The notes: a model not told the origin generated them from the sequence alone. A stretch of DNA of 64,000 bases from Deltaproteobacteria bacterium (GCA_024636215.1 JAGXHL010000097.1:1-64000); one strand, 5' to 3'; counted from the first letter of the stretch, positions 1 to 10,130 are shown. A program made the numbers and translations.

Positions 1-140
1 GGCTGCAAATCCGGCTGTTTGGCCCATATTTCAGCTCCTTTTTGGTCCATAGCTACGGCTATGAACCTGCAAATGAGCTAAAATCTGTTCTCAAACATCC
101 AAATTTTCGCTTCGGCCCGTATAGTCCGACAGGCTGCTAG
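1..140. repeat. Dispersed palindromic repeat with CTAG end, copy 1 (cut by window start)
   Basis: This stretch is about 95% identical (7 mismatches in 140 by eye) to 15762-15901. It ends in CTAG at 137-140 and carries a central hairpin, CATAGC/GCTATG around the loop TACG. The left end lies outside the window. It contains no gene. From its high identity and inverted ends in the complete copy it is probably a non-autonomous mobile repeat, but no transposase is present nearby. Bases 141-279 up to the next gene show nothing further that I can name. Confidence 0.85.
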
Positions 141-279
141 CCGTAGCTAAACAGCTGAAATCGGAACGTAGCTGACGCGGCAAAGAACAAGCAAGTTGCG
201 AAAGAATATGGGTTACAGGGTACTAGCTTGAGGTGATTCTTTATAAACCCCTGTTTTTAATCAGACCGGATCCTTAAAG

Positions 280-885
280 ATGTTTACTGATATTTTTTTG
301 CACGCCCTGACCTCATATTTCGTTGTCATCGATCCGATTGGCACTGCGCTGATCTTCCACGGTTTGACCGCGGGGTGTGATCGTGCTTATGCAAAACGCA
401 TGGCCTTACGTTCCACCTTGATTGCCGCAGCCATAGTGCTTGTCTCCGCCTTCTTCGGTCAGGCCTTGCTGACCAAACTCGGCATCAGTATCGAGGCTTT
501 GCGGGTGTCTGGCGGTCTGCTGCTCTTTATCACGGCATTTAACATGGTCACCAAGGGGGAAACCGGCAAGAAGTGGGCGAGTGGTGAAGAGGTCGACATC
601 TCCGTTTTCCCGATGTCGATTCCATTGCTGTCCGGTCCCGGCTGCCTGACCGTGACCATTTTGCTGTTTTCGCAAGCCCCGACAGTTTCGGCAAACCTTT
701 CTCTGGTTCTTGCCGTCCTGATCATCTACATGCTCACCTATCTGGCGCTCTCCTCGGCAAACCGGGTCAAGGACCTTATCGGTCGAACCGGTGACGATAT
801 TCTGCGGCGTCTGCTTGGCGTGATCCTCGCCGCCTTGGCGATTCAGTTTATCGCTGACGGCGTGCGCCAGATCATGATTGGTTGA
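280..885 (+). CDS. MarC family (UPF0056) integral membrane protein
   Basis: A 201-residue, highly hydrophobic protein with about six membrane segments. The N-terminal stretch with VIDPIG near residues 17-22, the repeated glycine-rich helices (ALRVSGGLLLF near 73-83) and the second half containing SIPLLSGPG match the MarC/YhgN family of inner-membrane proteins. Length fits the family (about 200-220). The family's transport or other role is not settled; the E. coli name refers to a multiple antibiotic resistance locus from which MarC itself was later excluded. The ATG at 280 is preceded only by a weak ribosome-binding site. It stands alone, transcribed away from the repeat at 1-140 and convergent with the next gene. 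Confidence 0.88.
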   Translation: MFTDIFLHALTSYFVVIDPIGTALIFHGLTAGCDRAYAKRMALRSTLIAAAIVLVSAFFGQALLTKLGISIEALRVSGGLLLFITAFNMVTKGETGKKWASGEEVDISVFPMSIPLLSGPGCLTVTILLFSQAPTVSANLSLVLAVLIIYMLTYLALSSANRVKDLIGRTGDDILRRLLGVILAALAIQFIADGVRQIMIG

Positions 886-906
886 CGAACGGTTCTTCAA
901 CTCCAT

Positions 907-933
907 TGTCTGACCCCTGTGGTGTCTGACCCC
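907..933. repeat. Short direct repeat TGTCTGACCCC x2
   Basis: TGTCTGACCCC occurs at 907-917 and again at 923-933 (16-bp period), between the convergent marC-like and acpH-like genes. On the other strand it reads GGGGTCAGACA, a motif often seen in REP-type intergenic repeats. No associated transposase is visible here. Confidence 0.5.
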
Positions 934-941
934 AGTGTTGC

Positions 942-1532
942 TCACCTGAGGATGATGTCGAAATCCTCTTCTACAAAAGTCATTGCTTCGTTCATGAAGC
1001 CTTTAAAATCCTGAAGAAATGAAAATTCATGGGCGGCAAGGTCCTTTAGGCTTTCAGCAAGGGGCAGGGGTCTGCTCAGGCGTTGGGCAATCCTGAGCAG
1101 GGCCCTGCCGACCACTTCGCGGTGTTGATAAGAGACCAGCCAGTTGTATTCGATCATGCGTGGTGCAATCTGTTTCAACCCTTCAGGGAGTTGTTGATGA
1201 GAGGCTTGCAGCAATTTGTAGATATCGGCGGCGTAGCTTTCCAGCGGAAGTTGTGAATAGTCGTGCCAGTGTGCGGCGAGAAAATGATCGTAGAAGATAT
1301 CGACAATGATGCCGCGACCGTGACCAAACTTGCGGTCAAGCCTTTGACGGCTGCGACGAGTGAAATGGCTGTTCTGGGCGAGGCTGTCAATACGCCGGTG
1401 AAGGAGCAGGCCTCGGGCGATCATGGGCGGATAATGAGAGGGGATGGGGCCTTTGACGTAGTCTCCCATCAGGCCCCCGAGCTGAACGTCCGGATCGGTT
1501 CCGGAAAGGTAAAGGTGGACGAGGTAGTTCAA
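942..1532 (-). CDS. acpH: Acyl carrier protein phosphodiesterase (AcpH family, DUF479)
   Basis: A 196-residue protein beginning MNYLVHLYLSG, the typical start of the AcpH (COG3124) family, with HRRID near residues 45-49 and a DIFYDHFLA motif near 79-87 that supplies the conserved metal-ligand type Asp/His residues of this HD-like fold. AcpH removes the 4'-phosphopantetheine arm from holo-acyl carrier protein. The start codon is TTG and overlaps the stop of the upstream MshEN-domain gene by four bases (TTGA), so the two are probably translationally coupled. Function of the pair together is unknown. The family assignment is firm; activity is by analogy. Confidence 0.86.
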   Translation of the reverse strand: MNYLVHLYLSGTDPDVQLGGLMGDYVKGPIPSHYPPMIARGLLLHRRIDSLAQNSHFTRRSRQRLDRKFGHGRGIIVDIFYDHFLAAHWHDYSQLPLESYAADIYKLLQASHQQLPEGLKQIAPRMIEYNWLVSYQHREVVGRALLRIAQRLSRPLPLAESLKDLAAHEFSFLQDFKGFMNEAMTFVEEDFDIILR

Positions 1533-2695
1533 GTCCTTAAGATCTTGTTGTGCAGGATGAGAATCTCGAAGGCCATTAATGCCTTAGTGGAGAGTTTCTG
1601 GACATCGACGACTGCGGCAGACAGGTCAGCCCTGGCATCATCGACATAGATCAGCCCGACCACGCGGCCTAGCATACTCATAGGCAGCAGCAGTGCCGAC
1701 TGGGGGGCCGGTTTACCCAGAAAGGTCGTCAGGGCGAGGTTCGCACCGCTCTGCGGAACCGGACCGAGAAAGAAGCTGTTGCTTTCAACGGCAGTTTTCA
1801 AGACCGAGGGTTCAGAGAGAGGCAGCTGGAACTGTTCAAAGCCCGCAATGGGTTGTCCAATCTTTGCAGAACGCCAACCGGTTACCTGCCCGGCAACGAC
1901 CATGAAGAGAGCTGCGCGGGCATAATTAGCCGCGAGATAGGCAATCACAGCATCGGCAACATCGTTACGATCGGTGATGCCGACCAGCCTTTGGGCGGTC
2001 GAAGCGAGGGTAATCTCTTCCTCTTCCAACTCCTCTATCAGATCGTCGTCGACCAATTCCTCGATTTTTTCTTCGGCCACTTCTTCGGCTGGTTTTTGCG
2101 GCACAACTTTCGGGTCAGGTTTCTGGTAGATCTGTTCAGAGCCTGGGGGGGCCAGGTCTTCGCCGGTTTCTGTGGCGTGAACGGGGCCGTCCGGAGTCAC
2201 GAAAACGTGGAGTTGATTCAACTCTTCGCGAACCTGTTTCGGCGGTGCAATATAGCGCATAGTGCGCTTGATGCCGTAGTAGTTCTCCAGCGCAAAGACC
2301 AGACGAACCTCGAGACCCAGAATCGGCACCACAATGTAGCCGGTGCGAAAGGATATTTCATCAATCGCCTGCAGATTTCGAGGTTCGGCCATAGCCAGGG
2401 TCAGCTTTTTACCGGTAACGGAAACCGGAATCACCTTATGCTTCTCAGCCATCTCCGGGCTGATGATTTTGATGACGTTGTCGGGGATGTTCTGAAGTTG
2501 ACCCGGTTTTGCACAGGGGATGGCCAAAAGCTGTGCCAGAATGTCGGCCAGGATGTTTTCTGTAATCAAGCCCATTTCGATGAGGACTGTGCCGAGCTTG
2601 CCACCGAAAATGACCTGGGCTTGCAAGGCTTCTTCCAGCTGTGCCTGAGTCAAGAGATTCTTCTTGATCAACAATTCGCCAAGTTTTACGGCCAT
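1529..2695 (-). CDS. Stand-alone MshEN (GspE N-terminal) domain protein with C-terminal GAF-like region
   Basis: Residues 1-150 match the N-terminal MshEN/GspE-II domain (KLGELLIKKNLLTQAQLEEAL, then DxxxAxAxxxPxxL-like segments), which in secretion and pilus ATPases binds cyclic di-GMP. No ATPase domain follows. Instead there is a hydrophilic linker, a strongly acidic stretch (about residues 205-230, rich in Glu/Asp) and a C-terminal region of about 150 residues resembling a GAF-type domain (AALFMVVAGQVTGW, VVGLIYVDDA). The 388-residue protein therefore looks like a regulatory or adaptor protein rather than a motor. Whether the MshEN part keeps c-di-GMP contacts cannot be decided by eye. Stop overlaps the TTG start of the AcpH gene. 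Confidence 0.75.
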   Translation of the reverse strand: MAVKLGELLIKKNLLTQAQLEEALQAQVIFGGKLGTVLIEMGLITENILADILAQLLAIPCAKPGQLQNIPDNVIKIISPEMAEKHKVIPVSVTGKKLTLAMAEPRNLQAIDEISFRTGYIVVPILGLEVRLVFALENYYGIKRTMRYIAPPKQVREELNQLHVFVTPDGPVHATETGEDLAPPGSEQIYQKPDPKVVPQKPAEEVAEEKIEELVDDDLIEELEEEEITLASTAQRLVGITDRNDVADAVIAYLAANYARAALFMVVAGQVTGWRSAKIGQPIAGFEQFQLPLSEPSVLKTAVESNSFFLGPVPQSGANLALTTFLGKPAPQSALLLPMSMLGRVVGLIYVDDARADLSAAVVDVQKLSTKALMAFEILILHNKILRT

Positions 2696-2730
2696 GATGT
2701 GTCCCTTGTCCGGATTAATCTTGCTCCGGA

Positions 2731-4239
<1,509 letters not shown>

Positions 4240-4476
4240 TGGTCTCTTCCTGCCGGGATTAAAACGTTAACTTGCCGAAAAATAAAATTTATTGATACTA
4301 GCAGGGTCACATCGGATTTGTCTATAAATCTAAACCTGTTTCTGCCGGTTTTTGTATTTTTGATACACTTTACGGGTTTGTTTTGTCTGGTGCATTATGT
4401 GATGATGAGGTAGCTTGGAATCTGAGGATCTGATCCACTCAACACGCGCAAAAACTGTTTTTGTGAGGAGTTCTGC

Positions 4477-5613
4477 ATGATTGACCAGCAGCGACTGAGT
4501 AGCGAGTTTGCCCGGTTGGCAGCGATAAACAGCCCGCCTTTGCATGAAAGTTCGATTGCCAACTACCTGGCTGAACGACTGCAGCGTCTCGGTGCCGAGA
4601 TCTGCTTTGACGCCGCCGCGACTGCAACAGGGGGCGAGGTCGGTAACCTGATTGCTCGTTTTGCCGGTACCGGCAAGCAGGTGGAACCGCTGCTCTTCTC
4701 TGTGCATATGGACACGGTCGAGCCGGGCGGGCAGGTCGTGCCAGTTTTACGTGACGGGGTCTTCTACAGCGCCGGCGATACCATTCTCGGTGCTGACGAT
4801 AAAGCCGGCATTGCCGAACTTGTTGAAGCTCTCGAGGTCCTCAGCGAACAGAATATTGCCCATGGTCCAATCGAGATTGTGATAACCATCGCTGAAGAGA
4901 TCGGCCTAGTGGGGGCGAAGCATTTCGACTACAGCCTGATTCAGGCGCGACACGGCTATGCTCTGGATACCGAAGGGGTTGGCTTCATGGTGCTGCGGGC
5001 TCCCGGTGCAAATCATCTGCAGATTGAAATAGAGGGCCTTGCTTCGCACGCCGGCATGGTCCCGGAACTCGGCGTTTCGGCAATTCAAACGGCAGCGCTG
5101 GCGATCAGTCGGATGCATCTGGGGCGCATAGATTTTGAAACCACTGCTAATATCGGTGTCATTGAGGGCGGTGTTGCCCGCAATATTGTGCCTCAGAAGG
5201 TCTTCCTTGTCGGAGAAGCGCGCAGTCATGACCCGGTTAAACTGCAAGGTCAAACAGATCATATGCTTGCCTGTTTCGAGGCGGCCGCTGATGAAATGGC
5301 ACGTGAGATCAAAGGCAAGCTTGTGCGCCCAGAGATCCGCATCGACGTGCGTCCTGATTTTTCCAGTATGTCCGTCGATGAAAATGCTTCAGTGGTGACG
5401 CTGGCTCGCAAGGCCGCAGAGTCTTTGGGTCAAAATCTTCAGGTTCGCCTGGGGGGTGGGGGCAGCGATGCCAATATTTTCAACGGTCACGGCATCGAGA
5501 TGATCATCCTTGCAACGGGCATGAAAGGTGTCCACACCCACGATGAGTCGGTTGCTATCGCCGACATGGTGCAGGTCGCTGAGCTGTTGGTTGAAATTAT
5601 CCGTCAGGCCTGA
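4477..5613 (+). CDS. M20 family metallopeptidase, PepT-like
   Basis: A 378-residue protein with the metal-binding signatures of the M20 peptidases: SVHMDTVEPG (His/Asp, about residue 76), GADDKAGIAE (bridging Asp, about 108), and ITIAEEIGLVGAKHFD (Glu pair, about 139); GGGSDANIF near the end supplies the dimer-side residues. It most resembles the PepT-like group (TIGR01883) of di/tripeptide aminopeptidases. It probably cleaves small peptides in the cytoplasm with two zinc or cobalt ions. ATG at 4477 has GAGGAG upstream. It is divergent from the M23 gene, from which it is separated by 237 bases holding no recognisable gene. Substrate is not predictable from sequence. Confidence 0.9.
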   Translation: MIDQQRLSSEFARLAAINSPPLHESSIANYLAERLQRLGAEICFDAAATATGGEVGNLIARFAGTGKQVEPLLFSVHMDTVEPGGQVVPVLRDGVFYSAGDTILGADDKAGIAELVEALEVLSEQNIAHGPIEIVITIAEEIGLVGAKHFDYSLIQARHGYALDTEGVGFMVLRAPGANHLQIEIEGLASHAGMVPELGVSAIQTAALAISRMHLGRIDFETTANIGVIEGGVARNIVPQKVFLVGEARSHDPVKLQGQTDHMLACFEAAADEMAREIKGKLVRPEIRIDVRPDFSSMSVDENASVVTLARKAAESLGQNLQVRLGGGGSDANIFNGHGIEMIILATGMKGVHTHDESVAIADMVQVAELLVEIIRQA

Positions 5614-5717
5614 TTCAGGACCAGCGCCTTTTCAATGTGGACTGCATGCCTGCTGGTGCTCACCTCATTTTTCGTCTTTAGCGTTTGGTTTGATTTAATC
5701 AGCGTTCATCTGATTTG

Positions 5718-5774
5718 ATCAGCGTCCTGTTAAAGGTTTCTGGTCATAAAGGCAAAAGCAACCAGGACGCTGAT
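5718..5774. repeat. Intergenic inverted repeat (ATCAGCGTCCTG arms)
   Basis: Perfect 12-bp arms ATCAGCGTCCTG (5718-5729) and CAGGACGCTGAT (5763-5774) flank a 33-base loop; further CAGCGTT/AACGCTG half-repeats lie just outside. It sits in the 428-base gap between the M20 peptidase (ends 5613) and tsuA (starts 6042), which has no gene. It may be a dispersed repeat or act as a terminator-like structure for the upstream gene, although no T-run follows. Confidence 0.7.
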
Positions 5775-5879
5775 TAACGCTGAAAAAGCGGATCAAGCAA
5801 AGGCTTAAAGATTTTAAACTCAAAAGTTTGTCTCCTTGGCGTTTCTTGCTTCCTATGCCATCGAGCTTCACCACTCATT

Positions 5880-5904
5880 GATGCGGTTCGTACCTCACCG
5901 CATC
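5880..5904. repeat. Short palindrome GATGCGGT...ACCGCATC
   Basis: Eight-base perfect arms GATGCGGT and ACCGCATC around nine bases. The other strand reads as the GGATGCGGTGAGG / CGAACCGCATC type of intergenic repeat that I recall as widely scattered in proteobacterial genomes. Only one copy is in this window. Confidence 0.65.
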
Positions 5905-5994
5905 CTACGGGTTATCCGCGATCCAGTTCCCCCTTTTTCTCTTCCCGTAAAATGCGTGGCAATGGTTTCTCGCTGTGCGATTTTATTTGTAAGT

Positions 5995-6004
5995 CCTAAT
6001 TAGG
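5995..6004. promoter_or_regulatory. Possible operator, CCTAATTAGG palindrome
   Basis: A perfect 10-bp palindrome 37 bases before the tsuA start. Its position would suit a repressor or activator site, but no regulator family could be matched. Confidence 0.25.
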
Positions 6005-6041
6005 TGTGTATTAATGCTTCTGTGTGAACAGGAGCTGCTCC

Positions 6042-7160
6042 ATGGATGTCTATGTCTGGTTGGTTATGTCTGGGTTGCTGAGTATTGGTTTGGCTGCCGG
6101 TTTTCTGATGCATCGCTCCGACTTTTGCCTTGCCGGCGCGTTTCGCGATGCTTTTATGTTCAAGAGTTACAGGCGCATTCGTCCGATTGTATTGATGGTC
6201 GCTTTAAGTGCCTTTCTGTTCGAACTCTTTCATCAACTCGGCCTTCTGCCAATGTATCCCTTCCCCTGGTTTGCTCCTCCGGCCTGGAGTAACATTCTTG
6301 GTGGTATATTGTTCGGGCTGGGCATGGTTCTGGCCGGAGGCTGTGTTTTCGGCGTTCTTTATAAAATGGGCAGTGGCAATCTGTTGGCGCTGGTCGCTTT
6401 TGCCGGGTTGCTGGTCGGAAGTGCGCTTTATGCAGAAATTCACGTCGAGTGGAATTCTCTGCTGAATCAGACGGCCTTTTCCACCAAAGCAATCACCTTG
6501 CCCCAATGGCTCGGTGTGTCGGAAAGTCTTCCGATCATTCTTCTCGTCAGTGTCTGTTCGTTCTGTTGCTGGCGCTGGTGGCAAGCTGGGTTATGGGCTA
6601 ATCGGAATCCTGCAGAGGGCTATATTCCGTTATGGGTTACTGCTGTTGGACTCGTTGCGCTGGGAGTGCTGGCCGTCTTGATCTGTGGCGTCCCTATGGG
6701 TGTGACGACGTCTTATGCCAAGGCGTCGGCGCTTCTGGAAGCCTGGGTCATTCCGGGGCATATTGAGAATTTACCTTACTTTACGGATATGTCAGTTCAG
6801 TTAGCTCTACCGATGGACGGTGTTCTGCGTAGTGGTGGAGCCGGAGCGCATTTTGACATTGTGGCGATTGTGCAGGTTCCGCTGATCCTCGGCATTGTCT
6901 TTGGTGCCTGGTTGTCGGCAAGCTTGCTTGGAGAGTTTCAGATTGTCTGGAAGATCCCCTTTCATCAGGTTGTCACAGTTTTTACCGGGGGCATCATCAT
7001 GGCTTTTGGGGCACGCATGACCCCCGGGTGCAATGTCTGGCATTTGTGGGGAGGCCTGCCGTTGTTGACCCTGCAGAGTTTACTGTTTGTCGTCGGACTG
7101 CTTCCTGGCGCATGGCTTGGAGGGCAGGCCTTGCAACGGGTTCTTCACAGACGTCTTTAG
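6042..7160 (+). CDS. tsuA: YeeE/YedE (TsuA) family thiosulfate/sulfur transporter
   Basis: A polytopic membrane protein of 372 residues from the ATG at 6042, chosen over an in-frame GTG at 6024 because AGGAG (6030-6034) sits seven bases before it. The three cysteines characteristic of TsuA are present: RSDFC (Cys29), LAGGC (about Cys101), and TPGC near residue 328, each in a glycine-rich re-entrant segment. In the structurally studied TsuA these line the path through which thiosulfate passes. The internal two-fold repeat typical of the family is visible. The next gene, 12 bases downstream, is a TusA-like sulfur carrier (TsuB/YeeD partner), supporting the assignment. Confidence 0.88.
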   Translation: MDVYVWLVMSGLLSIGLAAGFLMHRSDFCLAGAFRDAFMFKSYRRIRPIVLMVALSAFLFELFHQLGLLPMYPFPWFAPPAWSNILGGILFGLGMVLAGGCVFGVLYKMGSGNLLALVAFAGLLVGSALYAEIHVEWNSLLNQTAFSTKAITLPQWLGVSESLPIILLVSVCSFCCWRWWQAGLWANRNPAEGYIPLWVTAVGLVALGVLAVLICGVPMGVTTSYAKASALLEAWVIPGHIENLPYFTDMSVQLALPMDGVLRSGGAGAHFDIVAIVQVPLILGIVFGAWLSASLLGEFQIVWKIPFHQVVTVFTGGIIMAFGARMTPGCNVWHLWGGLPLLTLQSLLFVVGLLPGAWLGGQALQRVLHRRL

Positions 7161-7172
7161 GAGTTCGGGTTT

Positions 7173-7424
7173 ATGAAAACGCAAGAAATGGATATCCGTG
7201 GTCAGCTTTGTCCATCCAGTTTACTACTGGTGCTGCGCGAAGTGAATCGGCAACACCAGGAGTTGCTGACTGGTCATCTGCGGATCATGATTCTCACTGA
7301 TAATCGCGATGCGACAGGAACCGTACCGGAGGCGGTTCGTAATATGGGACTTGATGCCAAAGTTGAAAAAGCTGAAGGCTATTACCGCATATCGATAGAA
7401 CAGCAAAGCGAGTCAACTCTTTAG
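7173..7424 (+). CDS. TusA/YeeD-like sulfur carrier protein
   Basis: An 83-residue protein of the SirA/TusA/YeeD family with DIRGQLCPSSLLL near residues 7-19. The reactive Cys is present (Cys13), but the usual CPxP motif reads CPSS, lacking the second proline. These small proteins carry persulfide sulfur; paired with TsuA they help take up thiosulfate. It is 12 bases after tsuA and 10 bases before the histidine kinase, so the three are probably one transcript. Confidence 0.86.
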   Translation: MKTQEMDIRGQLCPSSLLLVLREVNRQHQELLTGHLRIMILTDNRDATGTVPEAVRNMGLDAKVEKAEGYYRISIEQQSESTL

Positions 7425-7434
7425 GATCATAGGA

Positions 7435-9141
7435 ATGATGCCGTTGCGAAATCGAGATATTGTTGAAAAATCAGAGGATCGCTGTGAACTTGAATTGTTG
7501 CGTGAAGAGAACGCGCGTCTGACTAGAGTCAACCGCGAAGCGTTTGATTATATTCGCAGTAATGTCAACGCATTGCTCGAAGTTATCGGCACAAAGGGGC
7601 TGCATCCGGAGGAACTGGATGATCACAGTCTGATCGAGTTCGACCCGATCGGTATCGTTGCACAGACTTTCCAGCACGTGTTACGGAATCTACAGGAAAC
7701 CAACCAGAAACTGCATTTTGCTCACGACGAAATTAAGACTGTCTTTGAGACGGTTGGTTCTGCGGTGATGGTTCTGGACCCACAGGGCAGAGTTGTCTCT
7801 TACAATCAAAAAATTCGTGATCTGATGCTTGGTGGAGACGTTGATATGCATGGTAAAGCATGCAGCGAACATGTCTGCCAAAATAATTCTGAAGAATCCC
7901 GCTGCACCTTTCAGGCGGTCATGAAGTACAGGCGTGAACAGCATTTTAGCGACTGGAGTCTGAATGGTCACAACTTTGACGTGATCGGTCGCCCGATGTT
8001 CGATCAAGCAGGTGAGATTACTCACGTCGTTCTGTCTTATCATGACGTTACCGCCCGTCGCGAGGCGCAGAATGCCTTGCTGCAGTCTCTCAATGAGACC
8101 CAGGAAGCCAATGCTAAAATCCACGGCATTTTACGCTCTGCTGCCGATGGCATTCTGGTGACCGATGCAAAGAATAATCTTGTCCTGATCAACCGTCGAG
8201 CCGAGGATTTGATCGGATTTTGTTTCCTTGAAAAAAACGTGACCATACAAATTGATGGTATTCCTCATGATGACCTGGTCCGGCTGCTGCGCAAACCTGC
8301 AATCGAAGGACAGGAGACCTACACTGAAGACCTGAGCTTTCAGTTGCCTGGACAGCCACCGTGCCTGTGCCAGGCCAGGGTAACCGTTATCAGTTCCGCA
8401 GAAAATAAATACAAAGGCAGTGTTATCCTCCTGCATGACGTCACTCAACAGCGTCTGGTGGACCGCATGAAGGATGAGTTTATCTCTACGGCCGCCCACG
8501 AGTTGCGTACACCATTGGCGACCATCATCGGCTATGCGGATTTATTGCTGATGGAAAATAATTACAACCATGAACAACAGACCGAATATCTTCAACATAT
8601 CCTGAAGAAGGCGGAACGTTTAGGGGAAATTGTCAGTGATTTACTCGATATCAGTCGGATTGAATCCGGGCAAGGTGAGCAACTTGATCAAAAACCCGGT
8701 CGGCTCGATAAACTGTGTGAAGAAGTCGTCAAAAGCTTTCAGTCACAGAACTCTGATCACCACTTTGTGATGAACTTTCTTCCCTCCGGCGTCTGCTTGA
8801 GCTTTGATCGCTACGCCATGCTGCAGATCCTCGAAAATCTGCTCAGCAATGCAGTGAAGTATTCTCCTGCTGGAGGCGAGGTGCATCTCTCTCTGCACAG
8901 GGAAGAGAATCAATGCCTGCTTACTGTCAGTGATCAGGGGATCGGTATGAGCTCCGATCAGATAGCACGGGTTTTTGACAAATTTTATCGGGTTGATGCA
9001 TCCAATACAGCCATTGCAGGAACCGGGTTGGGGATGACGATCGTCAAGTATCTCGTGGAAGCCATGTCCGGGGAGATTGAAATTACAAGCACTCTGTGCC
9101 GTGGTACGAGTGTGACGATTATCCTCCCCGCAGCCTGCTAG
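7435..9141 (+). CDS. PAS-domain sensor histidine kinase
   Basis: A soluble-looking 568-residue kinase with no membrane segment. Order: N-terminal coiled-coil-like region (1-95), PAS domain (about 100-210) containing three closely spaced cysteines (HGKACSEHVC then C after nine residues), a second PAS (about 225-340), HisKA with AAHELRTPL (His355) and a HATPase_c domain with NLLSNAVKYS, DQGIGM and GTGLGM boxes. No response regulator is adjacent. It starts 10 bases after the TusA-like gene, so it is probably co-transcribed with thiosulfate uptake. The Cys-rich PAS could respond to redox or sulfur state; this is inference. The stop overlaps the end of convergent srkA by four bases. Confidence 0.9.
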   Translation: MMPLRNRDIVEKSEDRCELELLREENARLTRVNREAFDYIRSNVNALLEVIGTKGLHPEELDDHSLIEFDPIGIVAQTFQHVLRNLQETNQKLHFAHDEIKTVFETVGSAVMVLDPQGRVVSYNQKIRDLMLGGDVDMHGKACSEHVCQNNSEESRCTFQAVMKYRREQHFSDWSLNGHNFDVIGRPMFDQAGEITHVVLSYHDVTARREAQNALLQSLNETQEANAKIHGILRSAADGILVTDAKNNLVLINRRAEDLIGFCFLEKNVTIQIDGIPHDDLVRLLRKPAIEGQETYTEDLSFQLPGQPPCLCQARVTVISSAENKYKGSVILLHDVTQQRLVDRMKDEFISTAAHELRTPLATIIGYADLLLMENNYNHEQQTEYLQHILKKAERLGEIVSDLLDISRIESGQGEQLDQKPGRLDKLCEEVVKSFQSQNSDHHFVMNFLPSGVCLSFDRYAMLQILENLLSNAVKYSPAGGEVHLSLHREENQCLLTVSDQGIGMSSDQIARVFDKFYRVDASNTAIAGTGLGMTIVKYLVEAMSGEIEITSTLCRGTSVTIILPAAC

Positions 9142-10130
9142 GGTGCATGGAGACTCGGCTCCTGGAAGGCTGCAATCTGCTCCCTGAGCTGCAGGATGTG
9201 CTCGCCCCAGTAGTTCACGGTGTTGAACCAGGGGAAGTGATGGGGAAAGGACGGATCCTCCCAGCGCCTTGCCAGCCAGGCGCAGTAGTGCAGGATGCGC
9301 AGAGCACGCAGGGTCTCCACCAGGCGCAATTCACTGGGGCGAAAATCGTAGAACTCGTTATAGCCTTCCACAATCTCGGCCAGTTGCGCGCTCTGACGCG
9401 AACGGTCACCTGAGAGCATCATCCAGATATCCTGAATCGACGGCGCTGTTCTGGCGTCATCAAAATCGACAAAATGAGGCGCCTGGTCGCGCCATAGGAC
9501 ATTACCGGCATGGCAATCGCCATGGGTGCGGATGTAGGGTGTGCTCCCGGCGTTGGCGAGGCTCTCCTCTATGAGCTGCAGCAGGTCATGGGTCAGGGCA
9601 TCGTAATTGGCCTTGTATTCGGGAATCATGAATTTGTCGCTGATCAGTTCCACCGAAGCGTAACCGAAGCTTGTGATGTCGAGTCGGGGACGATGCTGAA
9701 AAGACCTGGTGGCGGCCACAGCATGCATGCGACCGAGTGTTCGTCCCATGATCAGCAGGTTGTCGAGGTTGTCAAATTCAGGAGCCTGGCCGCCCTGACG
9801 TGGATAGAGTGCAAAACGAAACCCGCCAAAATGAAACAGGCTTTCGCCGTGCTCGTTCAGAAGCGGGGCGACGACCGGCAGTTCGTGCTCCACAAGCTCA
9901 AAGCAAAACTGATGTTCTTCCAGAATCTGCTCGTCACTCCAACGCATGGGCCGGTAGAATTTGGCGATCAGCGGATGACTATCTTCGATGCCGACCTGGT
10001 AAACCCGGTTCTCGTAGCTGTTCAGGGCAAAAGTGCGGCAATCGCAAACAAAGCCACAGCTCTCAACGGCATCCATGATCAGGCTCGGCGTCAAGGTCTC
10101 GAAGTGGTGCTGGTTTTGAGGTTCAGTCAT
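9138..10130 (-). CDS. srkA: Stress response serine/threonine kinase SrkA (YihE/RdoA)
   Basis: 330 residues, nearly the length of E. coli SrkA (328), with the aminoglycoside-phosphotransferase-like fold: THGDCHAGN (202-210, catalytic Asp205 and Asn210) and VDFDDA (221-226, metal-binding Asp). The early segment with IAKFYRP (about 55-61) holds the ATP-binding Lys. SrkA phosphorylates Ser/Thr residues and protects cells against reactive oxygen and envelope stress in E. coli. Start ATG at 10130 has AAGGA upstream. It is a monocistronic-looking gene lying tail-to-tail with the histidine kinase. Confidence 0.93.
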   Translation of the reverse strand: MTEPQNQHHFETLTPSLIMDAVESCGFVCDCRTFALNSYENRVYQVGIEDSHPLIAKFYRPMRWSDEQILEEHQFCFELVEHELPVVAPLLNEHGESLFHFGGFRFALYPRQGGQAPEFDNLDNLLIMGRTLGRMHAVAATRSFQHRPRLDITSFGYASVELISDKFMIPEYKANYDALTHDLLQLIEESLANAGSTPYIRTHGDCHAGNVLWRDQAPHFVDFDDARTAPSIQDIWMMLSGDRSRQSAQLAEIVEGYNEFYDFRPSELRLVETLRALRILHYCAWLARRWEDPSFPHHFPWFNTVNYWGEHILQLREQIAAFQEPSLHAP

